Source of the DNA: Centropus unirufus
Taxonomy: Eukaryota; Chordata; Aves; Cuculiformes; Centropidae
DNA length: 64,000 nucleotides
Assembly: GCA_013397695.1 (NCBI GenBank)
Contig: VYZI01000182.1
Coordinates: 728,924 to 792,923, forward strand
Direction of reading: 5' to 3'
Positions 45,486-57,082 of the stretch are shown piece after piece (positions within the stretch are counted from its first letter, which is position 1; every line of letters starts with the position of its first letter). Both the position numbers and the translations under genes were made by a program. The notes under the pieces were generated by a model, which had not been told where the DNA came from, made no database searches, and was given only the letters and a program-made list of their open reading frames with translations.

Positions 45486-45982
45486 AACCAGCACAGTGGG
45501 GCCAGCAGGGACAGGGAGGGGCTTCTGCCCCTCTGCTCTACTCTGTGAGACCCCACCTGGAGCCCCTGGTCCAGTTCTGGAGTCCTCAGCACAGGGAGGA
45601 CCTGGAGCTGTTGGAGCGAGGCCAGAGGAGGCCATGGAGATGATCCAAGGGCTGGAGCAGCAAGGCCAGGCTGGGAGAGTTGGGGTTGTTGAGCGTGGAA
45701 AAGAGAAGGCTCCAGGGAGACGTTAGTGCAGCTTCCATTTCTCTAAGAAAAGGGGCTCCAGGAAAGCTGGGAAGGGGTTCTGGATCAGGGAGGGCAGGGA
45801 TAGGAGAAGGGATGGCAGGGGGAGATTGAGATGAGATCTTGGGGAGAAATGTTTTGGTGTGAGGGTGGGGAGACCCTGGCCCAGGTTGCCCAGAGCAGTG
45901 GGGGCTGCCCCATCCCTGGAGGTGTTCAAAGCCAGGTTGGATGGGGCTTGGAGCCCCCTGATCCAGTGAGAGGTGTCCCTGC
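45486..45982 (+). mobile_element. CR1, type A, lacking its 3' end
   Basis: From ACCAGCACAGTGGGGCC through GCTGTTGGAGCGAGGCC, GGGAGAGTTGGGGTTG and GAGATTGAGATGAGATC (shared TGA 45832-45834) to CAGTGAGAGGTGTCCCTGC. It then stops before the GGCAGGGG...ATTCTATG tail. Loss of the 3' end is not expected from normal CR1 insertion and implies later deletion. Confidence 0.96.
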
Positions 45983-46453
45983 TTCTCAGCAACACTTCCT
46001 CAAGTCTGGCAAAGTTTTGCTGCAGCAGTTGAACGTGCTGCACTTCAGCCATGGGTCAGTGGTGGAAACTTGAGACAACACCCCAAAAAGCTGTCTTCTC
46101 CTCTGACATTGCCACGCTCTGAGAAAGTCATCCCCTCTCATCAGGCTCCTGAAACACCATCTGTCTGCATTGAGGATCCATTCTGAAAACTTGCTGAGCC
46201 TTGTGATGTATGTCCCTTGCTACAAGTAAAAACGTTGCCTGGAAGATGATGAATTGGACAATGTGCTAGCTCTAAAGCTTCGAACTGCTTTTGGAGCATA
46301 TGGAAATGCCAGGCAATTATTACACACCTCTAATTCTTGCTCAAAGATATTTCCTGTTTTAATTCTCTTCAGAAGGAGTTAACTACTTGGTCTCACAGGA
46401 AGAAAAAGAAACAGATAAAAAATAGCTTTTTAATGTTAATGGTAAAAGAGGTG
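45983..46453. other. Unique spacer between convergent CR1 copies
   Basis: About 470 bp with no recognised feature, forming the potential loop between the inverted arms 45486-45982 and 46454-47144. Confidence 0.55.
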
Positions 46454-47144
46454 TCTTAGAATGGTTTGCATTGGAAAGGATCTCAAAGCTCACCCAGCTC
46501 CAAGGGCAGGGACACCTCCCACTGGATCACGGGGCTCCAAGCCCCATCCAACCTGGCTTTGAACACCTCCAGGGATTGGGCAGCCACCACTGCTCTGGGC
46601 AACCTGGGCCAGGGCCTCCCCACCCTCACACCAAAACATTTCTCCCTAAGATCTCATCTCAATCTCCCCTCTTGCAGCTCAAAACCATTCCCCCCTCATC
46701 CCATCTCTGTCCTCCCTGATCCAGAGCCCCTCCCCAGCTTTCCAGGAGCCCCTTCCAGCACTGGAAGCTGCTCTAAGGTCTCCCTGGAGCCTTCTCTTCT
46801 CTAGGCTGAACAACCCCAACTCTCCCAGCCTGGCCTTGCTGCTCCAGCCCTTGGATCATCTCCATGGCCTCCTCTGGCCTCGCTCCAACAGCTCCAGGTC
46901 CTCCCTATGCTGAGGACTCCAGAACTGGACCAGGGGCTCCAGGTGGGGTCTCCCAGAGAAGAGCAGAGGGGCAGAATCCCCTCCCTGGCCCTGCTGGCCC
47001 CACGGCTCTGGGTGCATCCCAGGAAACGGTGAGTTCTGGGCTGAGTGTGCGCTTTTCTGGGTCACACTGAGCTTCTGATCCACCAATATCACCATGTCCT
47101 TCTTTTCTTGTCTTCTCTCAACCCATTCTCCACCCAGCCCGTAA
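46454..47144 (-). mobile_element. CR1, type A, longest copy here
   Basis: About 690 bp. It starts TCTTAGAATGGTTTGC and contains CAGCCACCACTGCTCTGG, the shared stop as TCA at 46654-46656, AGCACTGGAAGCTGCTC, GCTCCAACAGCTCCAGG and ATCCACCAATATCACC. The copy fades at CCACCCAGCCCGTA. It reaches further 5' into ORF2 than most copies. Confidence 0.96.
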
Positions 47145-47974
47145 ATAAAAACAAAACTATGTATTTTCTCTTCTGATCTTAACTATTCCTCATCTTGGTC
47201 TTCCTAATGACAGAAATTAAAAGAGATTTAAATGCCCAACATCACCTTTAGTGAAGATTCCAATAAATTGGGAATTGCCCATTCAGGTTGAGGTTTTGAT
47301 CCCTTCTATCCACTTTGCCACCAGGATCAGCCCAGTTTCAGCAGGGGCTCGAGGGAAGTGCACAGGAGCTGCTACATTAAGCTTTGCAGAATTATACCCA
47401 GATGGTCCACATTTCAGAACACATAATCAATGGCACTATTTTTGCTCTAAATTTTCTCATTGTATGTGTCATCTTCAGGTGTTTCCTTTGCTCTCATTCT
47501 GCAAGATTTAAAGAGCTTTCCATAATATAAAAACAAAGTATTGATTCCTGCACAACACTTAGTAGAGATTTGGCAGAACTGAGGCTCTGAAGTTTATTTC
47601 ATTGTCCTTTAATATTGACACATTTGTTGGTCCAACATGTCCCTTCATGAAGATGTGACCCTAAGGATTAAAGATACACAGTTTCCATGGTATTGACTAT
47701 CACCTACAAGGCCTGAGGTGTTCTCAGCTGACACAAGCGTGGGAAGGATGGAAGAAAGAACTTCTAGCATTTCAGCTTATATTTTAGTGTGCTTTCTCAG
47801 ACACTTTATACATTAAAAAAATTATACCATTTGATAAACATGGTCAGCTGTTTGCTTCAAATACCATTGAAAGCATTGGGAATATCTCATACTGGAAAAG
47901 GTTAGAAAATCTTCAAAAAAAAATACTATAAGAAGGAAAAAAAAAGATTTTATATTTCCATGTAGTGCTTCAGA
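47145..47974. other. Unique sequence
   Basis: No gene or repeat is recognised. A-rich runs lie at 47815-47945. Confidence 0.5.
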
Positions 47975-48470
47975 GAACACTGGACTGGTTTGGGTTGGAA
48001 GGGATCTCAAAGCCCATCCACGTCCAACCCCCTGCCATGGGAAGGGACTCCTCCCCTTCATCGGGTTGCTCCAAGCCCCATCCAACCTGACCTTCAACAC
48101 CTCCAGGGATGGGGCAGCCACCACTGCTCTGGGCAGCCTGGGCCAGGGCCTCCACACCCTCACACCACAACATTTCTCCCGAAGATCTCACCTCAGTCTC
48201 CCCTCATGCAGCTCAAAACCATCCAGCCTCGTCCCCCCTGTCCTATCACTACACACCCTTATAAAAAGTCCTTCCTCAGCTTTTCTGTAGGTCCCTTCAG
48301 GTACTTGAAGCTGCTCCTAGGTGTCCCTGGAGCCTCCTCTTCCCCAGCCTGACCAACCCCAGCTCTCTCAGCCTGGCCTCATACAGGAGGTTCTGCAGCC
48401 CTTGGATCATCTCTATGGCCTCTTCTGGCCTTGCTCCAACAGCTCCAGGTCCTTCCTGTGCTGAGGACTA
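47975..48470 (-). mobile_element. CR1, type A
   Basis: About 495 bp: GGTTTGGGTTGGAAGGG, CAGCCACCACTGCTCTGG, AAGATCTCACCTCAGTC (stop codon retained as TCA at 48187-48189), GGTACTTGAAGCTGCTC, ACAGGAGGTTCTGCAGCC and TTCCTGTGCTGAGGAC. The middle (48240-48290) is more diverged. Confidence 0.96.
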
Positions 48471-49387
48471 CTGCAGCAGCTAAAATGCATACATGCAAAT
48501 GGACTTCCTTTGGATCACACAACTGTTTATCACTCTATCTGGAGTATCTGGATAAAGTAGAACACCGAGAGCCAGGATGCAGGGAGTAAAACATCGTGAC
48601 TCTCCAAACACCATCTCCCCAAGAACTCTCTGGTGCACAAACCATTCCTTAACGTTCTGATTCCATCTCTCATTAGAGGAACTCTACTACAAGCAGCCAA
48701 AGTGTGCTTCAAAAGAGTTCTCTAAAATAAAATATTTCCCCAAAGAGGAAATAAGGGGAATTAGGTATTAAAATGCAAACTTGTTTTAATGCTACATCAA
48801 ATACAAGTAATGCTATTACTTGGTAATAAAGCCAAGGGATTATCCTGCTTTGTGAATGCAAGTGACTCTACAGCTTTTTGTTTAAAACCCATCTCCTGTG
48901 CATGCTCAAATGGTTCATGACAGGCCACCTACTTTGTCTGTAGACCCAGATTTAGCCCAAACTGTCTCGATAGGGCCTAATTTTCATAGTAATGAATGGC
49001 AGGCGTTCATGTCTTCGATCAGGTCATTAGACTCCTTAACGAAGACAGATACTTTCTGTATGTGCATGCTTAAGAGGTGCCTGTTTTTCAGCAGCTGCCT
49101 TTCCTCAATGTAGAACATCACATCAGCTACATCTGAGCTACTAAAGCACTACTCATGCCTTGGCATCTGTTGCAATAACACATTTTGTTAAGAGAAAGTT
49201 AACCGGGTTGTAGCTGCATGATGAGGCAAGATCGGGTGGTTGAAGAACCAGTAGAATAAAGCAGTTTTGGAACAAGCCTCTGCTTTGAGACAAACAACTG
49301 CAACTGGAAGAGTGACCACTATGGAAATGCAAAGACAATCAGGTTTTCAGAGAATTCTGACACGGGCCAGATTTCATGCAGCTGACA
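48471..49387. other. Unique sequence
   Basis: No gene or mobile element is recognised. Confidence 0.5.
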
Positions 49388-49712
49388 GCAGCTGACACGA
49401 TGGAAGGAAAGGATGCATCAAGGGAGACCTTAACAGGTTGGAGAGGTGGGCCTCAGTGAACCTCGTGAGGCTCAGTAAGGCCAAGTGCAAGAATCTTGGG
49501 CCTGGACAATTCCAAGCATGATTACAGGCGGGGCAAAGAATGGATTGAGAGCAGCCCTGAAGAGAAAGACTTGGAGTGCTGGTGGATGAGAAACTCAACG
49601 AGACCCACAACTTGCACTCGCAGCCCAGAACCCACCCGTGTTCTGTGCTGCATCCAGAGCAGTGGGGCCAGCAGGGACAGGAAGGGATTCCACCCCTCTC
49701 CTCTGCTCTCAT
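49388..49712 (+). mobile_element. CR1 internal ORF2 fragment (RT C-terminal side)
   Basis: GCTGACACGATGGAAGG, ACAGGTTGGAGAGGTGGGCC and AAGGCCAAGTGCAAG lead into a frame reading EWIESSPEEKDL. A second frame reads LVDEKLNETHNLHSQP, so the copy is frameshifted. It ends in GCATCCAGAGCAGTGGGGCC and CCTCTGCTCT. This is the segment just 5' of most other copies and the copy lacks all 3' sequence. Confidence 0.9.
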
Positions 49713-50430
49713 GACTTTATTCTCTCTGGAGTTTTCACTATTTAAAACTAATAACTTTCCCAATGACCTCCTAAAGACTGGATTTAGCCCTGGGCAGCTG
49801 CAGCTCAGTAATATTTGCCTGTTCTTGTTAGTTATGCATCTCCTTCCCATCACAAACCCCAAATCTTAGCCGACCTCAAAGGATGGTAATTTTAGTACCA
49901 AGACCTAAACCTCACAAGGGAAAGAGATGGGACTGAAAATGGCATCTTGTAGAGAAGCCTTCCAACTTAGTCTGTCTTACTGCATGCTGCCCATTGATAT
50001 AGCCTTACCCCTCAAGTTCAAGGCACCAAAACACAACTACAGCCTTTCCATAGAATTTAACTCTTCTTTCTTGTCTCCAAAATAGCAACAAGTCCTCCCA
50101 AGCTCTTCTTGAAACCAGCAAAACCATAAAAGCATAAAACCCAGAGAACGTCCTCCACCAAAGCTTGCTGACACCACCTCTAAACCAAAACAATCTGGAT
50201 TTTGCAGAGATGGGGTAAAGGGAACTGTCTGCTGTTAATCGTTATCAACTGTGTTCTGATAAAAGCATCCCCGCATAAAGTGAAAAAAATAGGCTTTGCT
50301 TGAACCAACAAGAAACCTTTCCCATGTTCCTTGTTTGGCACAGCTGTTATTCACCAATCCTACACAATAAAACCACTCCTTCCACTTCAAGTTATGTTGT
50401 GAGCATCTAACATTGCAACCTTTTCTATTT
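49713..50430. other. Unique sequence
   Basis: No gene or repeat is recognised. Confidence 0.5.
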
Positions 50431-50515
50431 CAGAGAATCACAGAGGATCCAAGGCTGACAGGGACTTCACCAAGTCATTTGATTCAACCCTTTGTTCAAA
50501 GCAAGGATAACCAGT
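50431..50515 (-). mobile_element. Old CR1-like 3' end, tentative
   Basis: CAGAGAATCACAGAGGATCC, ATTTGATTCAACCC and TTTGTTCAAAGCAAGG follow the layout of a diverged CR1 tail complement (GAATCACAGAATCA...CAACCCC). Low similarity, so tentative. Confidence 0.5.
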
Positions 50516-51817
50516 TTTTTCCAGTTCTTTGCTTTCTGAATAGTAATATATGTCCTTTTCTAGCCTCTCTTCTCACGCTGAGCTGCTGCCAGCTGCAGTG
50601 TAAGCCTGAAGACTCATAGACAGAGAGCACATAAATTGGGGAGGGGGGAAAAGACTACTCAGTAGCTGATAATGCAAGTGTATTAAGATAATTTAACAGA
50701 GAAAACCCATTCTATTCTGCCACTTGTGCACCGGTAAAGCTCGCCAGCAATCAGCAGTCAATTTGACAGCACTTCTTTAACATCAAAGTGACTTTGAGTT
50801 ACCAGGACTAATGATTCCTGTGGTGAATGCCAGCGTTTGAGCTACTCGGGGAACCTCTGAAAGGAGAAAAATCTTTCTAAAATCTAAGATTCATTCCCCA
50901 TTTTGCCCCTCCCCTCCCTCAATAAAAATGATTCAAAAAGCAATTCTTGGGCCCACAAGGCATACGTTGAGATGCTCTATGGAAAGGATCTAAATTTCCA
51001 CTCGAGGCTAATGACAGAGCATTGCTGAGGCTTTAGAAGGGCTTTTACAGTGGCTACAGAAGACTTACTTTAGGAATTTACTGAGTCTCTGAAGTGACAC
51101 CTTTTTAGGGGAATTAAAAATGAAAGAATCATTTTCTGTACAGCTGCAGTGGGTATCATAAAATGCTAATTTAGAGTAACCTTTCTAGGAGTGCTTAAAT
51201 GAGCCCTAAGTGTGAACATCACTGTATTTCCAGCATTAAATACCCATTTCTTTAGCCCACGGTAAGCTGAAGTTGGTCTTCAACCACAAGCTCATTAGCA
51301 ATTGAAAATGAAGGAAAACTGCTTGATTTTAATTAAATATTATTTCATAGCTGAATTATTTGCTAAAATGTAAAGTATGGGTTGGATTCATTGACTGTGA
51401 GCTGCCATCACTGGGCAGTGAGGTATTTTTCCAAGGGTTTAATTAAACCCTCAAACAAGCACAATAAGATGCTTCCAACTTGGCCGCAATGTGGGAGAAG
51501 GTGATTGGCAAAGGAAATCCACGTTTTTTTTGTATCTGTTAGATGTTCTGTGTAATTCATTATGAAAGCACATCCATGTGTTTTCACCAGTTGAAACAGA
51601 AAACATAATTACTCTGCAAAAAATAACATAGAATTCAAAAATTCCAAGTCAAATTTTGCCTTTCAAAATAAGAAAATTCAGTTTCAGTATATTTCTGTCA
51701 TCTGGAATGATAAAGACAAAGCTTCCTTGGGAAATACATGTGTGTGCACACACAAACACGTATCAAAAGTCATTTAAGTTCTACATAAAAATATATACTT
51801 ATATATATGAAAAATAT
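50516..51817. other. Unique sequence with AT-rich block
   Basis: No gene is recognised. 51240-51440 contains TGATTTTAATTAAATATTAT and GGTTTAATTAAACCC (a short palindrome, GGTTTAATTAAACC, at about 51437-51450). A 16-bp palindrome lies at 51739-51754. Confidence 0.45.
51739..51754. repeat. 16-bp perfect palindrome of alternating purine/pyrimidine
   Basis: TGTGTGTGCACACACA is self-complementary and alternating, the kind of tract that can adopt Z-DNA or a cruciform. Short. Confidence 0.8.
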
Positions 51818-51912
51818 GGAGGGTGGCGGAGCACTGGAACAGCTCCCAGGGAAGCAGGCACAGCCCCAGTCTGACAATATTCCAGAAGCCTTTGGCCAAG
51901 GCTCTTCCAACT
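51818..51912 (+). mobile_element. CR1 fragment, type B, missing its 3' end
   Basis: GGAGGGTGGCGGAGCACTGG, AACAGCTCCCAGGGAAGC and GACAATATTCCAGAAGCC, ending CTTTGGCCAAGGCTC. The tail found in other type B copies is absent. It follows an AT-rich run at 51788-51816. Confidence 0.92.
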
Positions 51913-53130
51913 CTGGACAGAGTTACCTTAAGGCAAGAGGTCTCTGTGAGTCTTCCACCCATGAAATTACACTTGCCTTTCATTTCAGATAAGTTCAATA
52001 TTTATGTACCCCCAGCTCCCTCTCTGCCTCACTTCTGCGACTGTAAGCAAGCAGGAATAACATTCCTAACACAGAGGAACGTGAATATTCCTTTTAGACA
52101 TATATTTACATATAATCTTAGCAAAGGAAAAGAAAGAAATGAAATATAGGCCATGCAAATGTAGGGAAAAAAATGCTGAGCAAGACATTTTGGTTCTGCT
52201 TCTGGATAGAAACAGTGAAGATATTTTTGGTCAATACACATCATTTTGTTCCAACACATTACTTGATTCAATTTGATGAAAATTGAATGACCAGAACATA
52301 ATTAATGGTTGAAACTCTTTCTGTTTAACAAATTGAAGTACTTTGAATATTAAGTAGCCATATGTAAAGCTCATCAATATTAATTAAGCCTTCTGAAACG
52401 TATCCTTCCTTCTTCATGGACAGAATAGATATTAATTAGAAATAACTGCTGTAAGTCAGAGTTTTCAGAGGCACAGAAACGATAAGGGAAAAACTCACAG
52501 TGCTGCTCAGGAGACTGAGAAGTTTAAATTATTTTTTAAGACTATGATTTTGTAGAAAACCCCAGAAATTTGTAGAAAATTATTGATACACACTAGGAAT
52601 GCCCAACAAACCTTCCAAACAGGGCCTTTGGTACTGAGAAGACCCATGAGATCTCAAAGTCCAGAAAAACAGAGAAGGAAAAGCCAGACTCTCAAAGGAG
52701 AGAGTGAAAAAAGTCTCCATGCTGAAAAAAACCCAAACAAATTAGAGTTAAAACATGTAAAAATCAAGCATAGAACTAGATACCTGTTGGGTTTATAGTC
52801 CTAGAAGTTCTTGCAGGGAAAGGACAAACCACGTCAAAGAGAGCAGTGATTTGAATTTAATGACACAGTGCGGGATGCCCTTGGCACACATTTTAAGCAA
52901 ACTCCAAAATCTGATTTGGCACCAGGAAATCAAGGGGCAATAAGGAGATCTGAAAGAATGTGAGAAGAAGCTGCAGCTGTGCCAGAACAGGACCACACTG
53001 AAAAAAAAAAATCATGAAACCGAGACACAGAATGCACTACCAGATTACCCTACAAAGGCTGCCTCTACTGCCCCCTGTCCACCCCCAAATGCTGCGCCTT
53101 GGGTATTACCAAAGAGGGACAGGTTTAGAG
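51913..53130. other. Unique AT-rich sequence
   Basis: No gene or repeat is recognised. AT-rich throughout 52060-52470. Confidence 0.5.
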
Positions 53131-53587
53131 CATCATAGAAGGGGTTGGGCCGGAAAGGACATTTACAGGTCATCAGGGACATCTTTAACCAGACTGGGTT
53201 GCTCCAAGCCCCATCCAACCTGGCCATCCAACACCTCCAGGGATAGGGCAGCCACCACTGCTCTGGGCAACCTGGGCCAGGGCCTCCCCACCCTCACACC
53301 AAAACATTTCTCCCTAAGATCTCATCTCAATCTCTCCTCTTTTAGCCCCAAACCCTTTCCCCTCATCCTATCCCTGCCCTTCCTGACCAAGAGCCCCTCC
53401 CCAGCTTTCCTGGAGCCCCTTTCAGTACTGGAAGCTGCTCTAAGGTCTCCACAGAGCCTTCTCTTCTCCAGACTGAACAACACCAACTCTCTCATGGGTC
53501 TCGTAGAGGAGGTGCTCCAGCCCTTGGATCGTCTCCATGGCCTCCTCTGCACTCACTCCAACAGGTCCAGGTCCTATCTGTGCTAAC
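53131..53587 (-). mobile_element. CR1, type A body with a type D-like 3' end
   Basis: The left end reads ATCATAGAAGGGGTTGGGC, GACATTTACAGGTCATC and AGGGACATCTTTAACCAG as in type D. It then switches to type A words (CAGCCACCACTGCTCTGG, AAGATCTCATCTCAATC, TTCAGTACTGGAAGCTGC). The shared stop is TCA at 53322-53324. A mosaic or intermediate copy. Confidence 0.94.
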
Positions 53588-54625
53588 ACAGTTTGGTAGG
53601 ATACATATAAAACCCCACAATAAGGCGCTTTTTTTATGTCTCTCCAGCATTTAAAAAATTAAATGGAAAATCAGCAGAGTAGCCCACACCCCATCCTTGA
53701 CATCAAATTCTGCCTGATGAAATGAGCAGCTTCTTGTCCTCATTAAAAACCTACCATTCATTTGCATGTCTTCAGGTACAGTCCTTGAACACCGAGGTAG
53801 GACACATGTAAATGGCAGAAGCAGTGTATTACCATTACAATTATTTATTCACCTCTTCACGTAACAAACTGTGTGATTTACTTGAGTGACAACTTCAGAC
53901 CCTTCTGCGATGCTGTGGACTGACTTTCCAAACCTCTATTAACACAATTTTGTCATTAAGCAATTGCCAGTGGAAAGTTTGTTGTTGTTCTTGGCTTTTT
54001 CACTTTTAATATCTTCCTCATCTCAGCTGTTTATGGCATGAAACATAAGAAGAGCGAGAGAAACATGAGTCATTAAATCACCTGAAGGTGCTTCCTATTT
54101 ATGAGGCAATAACCATTTTCCTGGGCTAATAAATTCAAGGCCTGCAGCTGAACATTTATTAGCCCAAGATACAGTTATTGTTCAACTAATTGGAAGTACC
54201 CCGAAGTTGTTATTATAATGAAACTTCTAATGATTAAATATTCACGAGAAATCATCTGTTGAAGTGGGGGGTTTCTTAATGAGAATTTGAGGAGTTTGGG
54301 GCAATGCTATCGGTTCTGGCTAGCACTGAAGGGGAGCGGTCATGGTCAACTCATTCTCCAACAAATAATGAACATATTTGGGAGAGAAATGGCTCCTAAG
54401 TTCCTTGTTGAGTTGCTACACACTCGTCAGTCAACTTCAATCCTTTCTTCCTACCTTGAACACTACCAAGGCTGGAAGATGTTTAGAGATGACTTCTGGT
54501 TGTGAACATCTGTGGCTGAGAGCACAGGGCGCAGTTCATCTTTGCTCCTTTCTGAGCCTTTCCAAAACACGGCAAGCCACCACCATCATCTAACCTGTGA
54601 GATCATCACCTGGGACAACTTTCGC
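53588..54625. other. Unique sequence with AT-rich block
   Basis: No gene is recognised. 54090-54250 (CTGGGCTAATAAATTC, CATTTATTAGCCCAAG, CTAATGATTAAATATTC) is non-repetitive and AT-rich. GGGCTAATAAAT and ATTTATTAGCCC form a perfect inverted repeat, with arms of at least 12 bp at about 54123-54134 and 54153-54164. Confidence 0.45.
54123..54164. repeat. Inverted repeat, 12-bp arms, about 18-bp spacer
   Basis: GGGCTAATAAAT and ATTTATTAGCCC are exact reverse complements separated by about 18 bases. Unrelated to CR1. Could be a regulatory dyad or a short hairpin. Confidence 0.8.
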
Positions 54626-54671
54626 GGAACGGTGTGGGTTGGAAAGGACCTTAAGGCCCACCCAGCTCCAG
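54626..54671 (-). mobile_element. CR1 extreme 3' end
   Basis: GGAACGGTGTGGGTTGG, AAAGGACCTTAAGGCCC and CCAGCTCCAGCC. About 45 bp of the complement of a CR1 tail. Confidence 0.8.
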
Positions 54672-54688
54672 CCCAAACCATTCTATGA
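54672..54688 (+). mobile_element. CR1 terminal scrap in opposite orientation
   Basis: CCAAACCATTCTATGA is the last 16 or so bases of a plus-strand CR1, directly abutting the minus-strand tail on its left. Too short to be certain. Confidence 0.5.
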
Positions 54689-55397
54689 CTTGCAAACAGT
54701 GAGAAACCCTAGAACGTTGCACATCATTGATGAGATCGCCCCTTACTCTTTCATTTATGATTAGACAACAGCCATTTCCTATTAAAGTTTCTTTTAAACA
54801 GATCCCTTACAGAACGTGAGACGATGATAATTCACATGCCAAGTACCTAGAAGAAGATTTAAATTGGTGGTGGAATGGATGAGAATGTCAAGGACTAATT
54901 CATCACATCAACAGCAGTGAAAGGATTTTGGAAGCTGTCACTAGAAACACCAACCAGAGAAAATGTGAGCAGGAACACTGTTAATACCGCATGTTCCTCA
55001 TCAAGGCATGGAGCTCAGACAGCCATGGATGAATATTTCGCCATAAATACAATTTCCACTCCATTTAAAGTCAAGGCCACTTTTTCCACTGACTTCAATA
55101 AGCACTGGATCTGATACAAAGTGATCTGGCTAAAAGGCATGTAAATGCAGCTGTCATTTTCAAAACCATTAATGCATCTGATTTGCCATTTGAGGAGCTT
55201 AAATTAATTTGCCATGCTGCTCTTACCCTGTAAATCCCACACACTGCAGGGTCCGTATCAATTCTTGACACCACAGCACAGCAACAGTTACATCAAGCAC
55301 TTCTTACTGTTAAAACATGCCTATATAAATACACTTTTAAGCTGATAGCAATGTGTGAACCTCAAAATACTATTTTTTTAACAACTCTGTCTAATTT
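54689..55397. other. Unique sequence
   Basis: No gene or repeat is recognised. AT-rich words (GCTTAAATTAATTTGCC) lie near 55197. Confidence 0.5.
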
Positions 55398-56030
55398 GAT
55401 AGAATCATGAAATGGTTTGGGTTGGAAGGGACCGCAAGGCCCAGCCACGTCCAACCCCCCTGCCATGGGCAGGGACACCTCCCACTGTATCAGGAGGCTC
55501 CAAGCCCCATCCAACCTGGCCTTCAACACCTCCAGGGATGGGGCAGCCACCACTGCTCTGGGCAACCTGGGCCACGGCCTCCCCACCCTCACACCAAAAC
55601 ATTTCTCCCCAAGATCTCATAACAACCTCCCTTCTTGCAGCTCAAAACCCTTCTACTCATCCCATATCCCTGCCCTCCCTGATCCAGAGCCCCTCCCCAG
55701 CTCTCCTGGAGCCCCTTTCAGCACTGGAAGCTGCTCTAAGGTCTCCCTGGAGCCTTCTCTTCTCCAGCCTCAACAACCCCAACTCTCCCAGCCTGGCCTT
55801 GAATGGGGGCTGCTCCAGCCCTTGGATCATCTCTGTGGCCTCCTATGGCCTCACTCCAATAGCTCCAGGTCCTCCCTGTGCTGAGGACTCCAGAACTGGC
55901 CCCAGGGCTCAAGGTGGGGTCTCCCCAAAGCGGAGCAGAGGGGAAGAATCCCAGAATCCCCTCCCTGTCCCTGCTGGCCCTACTGCTCTGGGCGCATCCC
56001 AGGACACGGGTAGTTTCTGGGCTGCAAGCA
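55398..56030 (-). mobile_element. CR1, type A, long copy
   Basis: About 633 bp: GATAGAATCATGAAATGG, CAGCCACCACTGCTCTGG, the shared stop as TCA at 55617-55619, AGCACTGGAAGCTGCTC, AACAACCCCAACTCTCC, ATAGCTCCAGGTCCTCC, GCGCATCCCAGGACACGG and TTTCTGGGCTGCAAGC. It has a full 3' end and a 5' truncation. Confidence 0.97.
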
Positions 56031-56935
56031 AAATCATAATCTAATGTACTTACATAAGCTCACTCAAAATTATCCCATATATTAAGCTTTTAGTTCACAT
56101 TTAGTTACATTTAATCACACTTAAGAAAGCCTTATCAATATTTAGCATGAGCTGCATGCAGGTGAAGGGTGACAGGAGCAGGTCCCACTGCTGGAGCACT
56201 GCAGATGACAGGAGCTCCCTTCCACAGCTCCCCAAACCACCACGTAAGGTCGGGCCTCTGGAGAACACCAAAATTAAGGCTTCACTTGAAAAATCTCATA
56301 ATAACAATAGGCTGTCATTATTTAACACAGTCAGCTTCCTGCATGTGAACCAGGAAGCCAGATCTACATCTTTCAATGCATTTTTTTTCCTCCTCAAAAT
56401 ATCAGAAAGCAGCTTAACCTTGAAAACACCGCTTAGTTCACACACACAAAAAAAAGAGTTTATTCAGAAAGTGGTAATTAATTTTCTACAGAGGCTGAAA
56501 TCACTCTGCCTAAAGCAAAATCCTTCTGACATTATTAAATGTCACAGTGCAGTTAAAGCACAATTATAAACTAATTCACAGAATAAATCTCATTAGTTTC
56601 CTCGGGCCTTATGAATAAACTGAAAGAAAAATGTTACCATATTTGCCTTTCATCTTGGCTTTCCTGAACAGATAGACAATCAAAAAGCATAATATTTTAA
56701 TAATTGCAGATTATTAAAAGCAGATCGTTTGGAGAAGCAGGTAGGTGAAGCAGACTGCTGGGTATGCTCTGCACATGGGTGATGGCAATGTGTTCCACCT
56801 TTAGTCAGCTCTAGAAAATTCCATTTAGAAATGGACAAAAAATGTCAAAAATCAAAGCAAAAGTGATTTGAGCAGTCATCTAAAGCTGGAGCAAATAGAT
56901 TAGAGGATGTAACCTCTCCTGGATGTAACCAGGCC
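56031..56935. other. Unique sequence
   Basis: No gene is recognised. A 140-codon frame at 56147-56569 (+) matches no family I know. AT-rich flanks. Confidence 0.45.
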
Positions 56936-57082
56936 CTTGTCTCTTCTCGCAAGTAACCAGTGATAGGATTGGGGGAAATTGTCTCAAGTTGCACCAGGGT
57001 GGGTTCATCAGGAAAAATTCCTTCATGGAAAGGGTTCCCAAGCCCTGGAAGGGCTGCCAGGGAGGGGGTGGAATCACTGCTG
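56936..57082 (+). mobile_element. CR1 fragment, type C, missing its 3' end
   Basis: TCTCTTCTCGCAAGTAACC, GTCTCAAGTTGCACCAGG, AAAGGGTTCCCAAGCCCTGG and AGGGAGGGGGTGGAATCAC, then it breaks off. The final 80-100 bp of the family are absent. Confidence 0.9.

Noticed and set aside
53014..53586. 190-codon plus-strand open frame
   Set aside because: Antisense of the CR1 at 53131-53587 plus a short unique leader. No independent support.
55412..56044. 210-codon plus-strand open frame
   Set aside because: It lies wholly within the antisense of the CR1 at 55398-56030. Similar proline/serine-rich frames recur over every minus-strand type A copy.
56147..56569. 140-codon plus frame
   Set aside because: No recognised domain and AT-rich composition. 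Without conservation data it cannot be told from chance.
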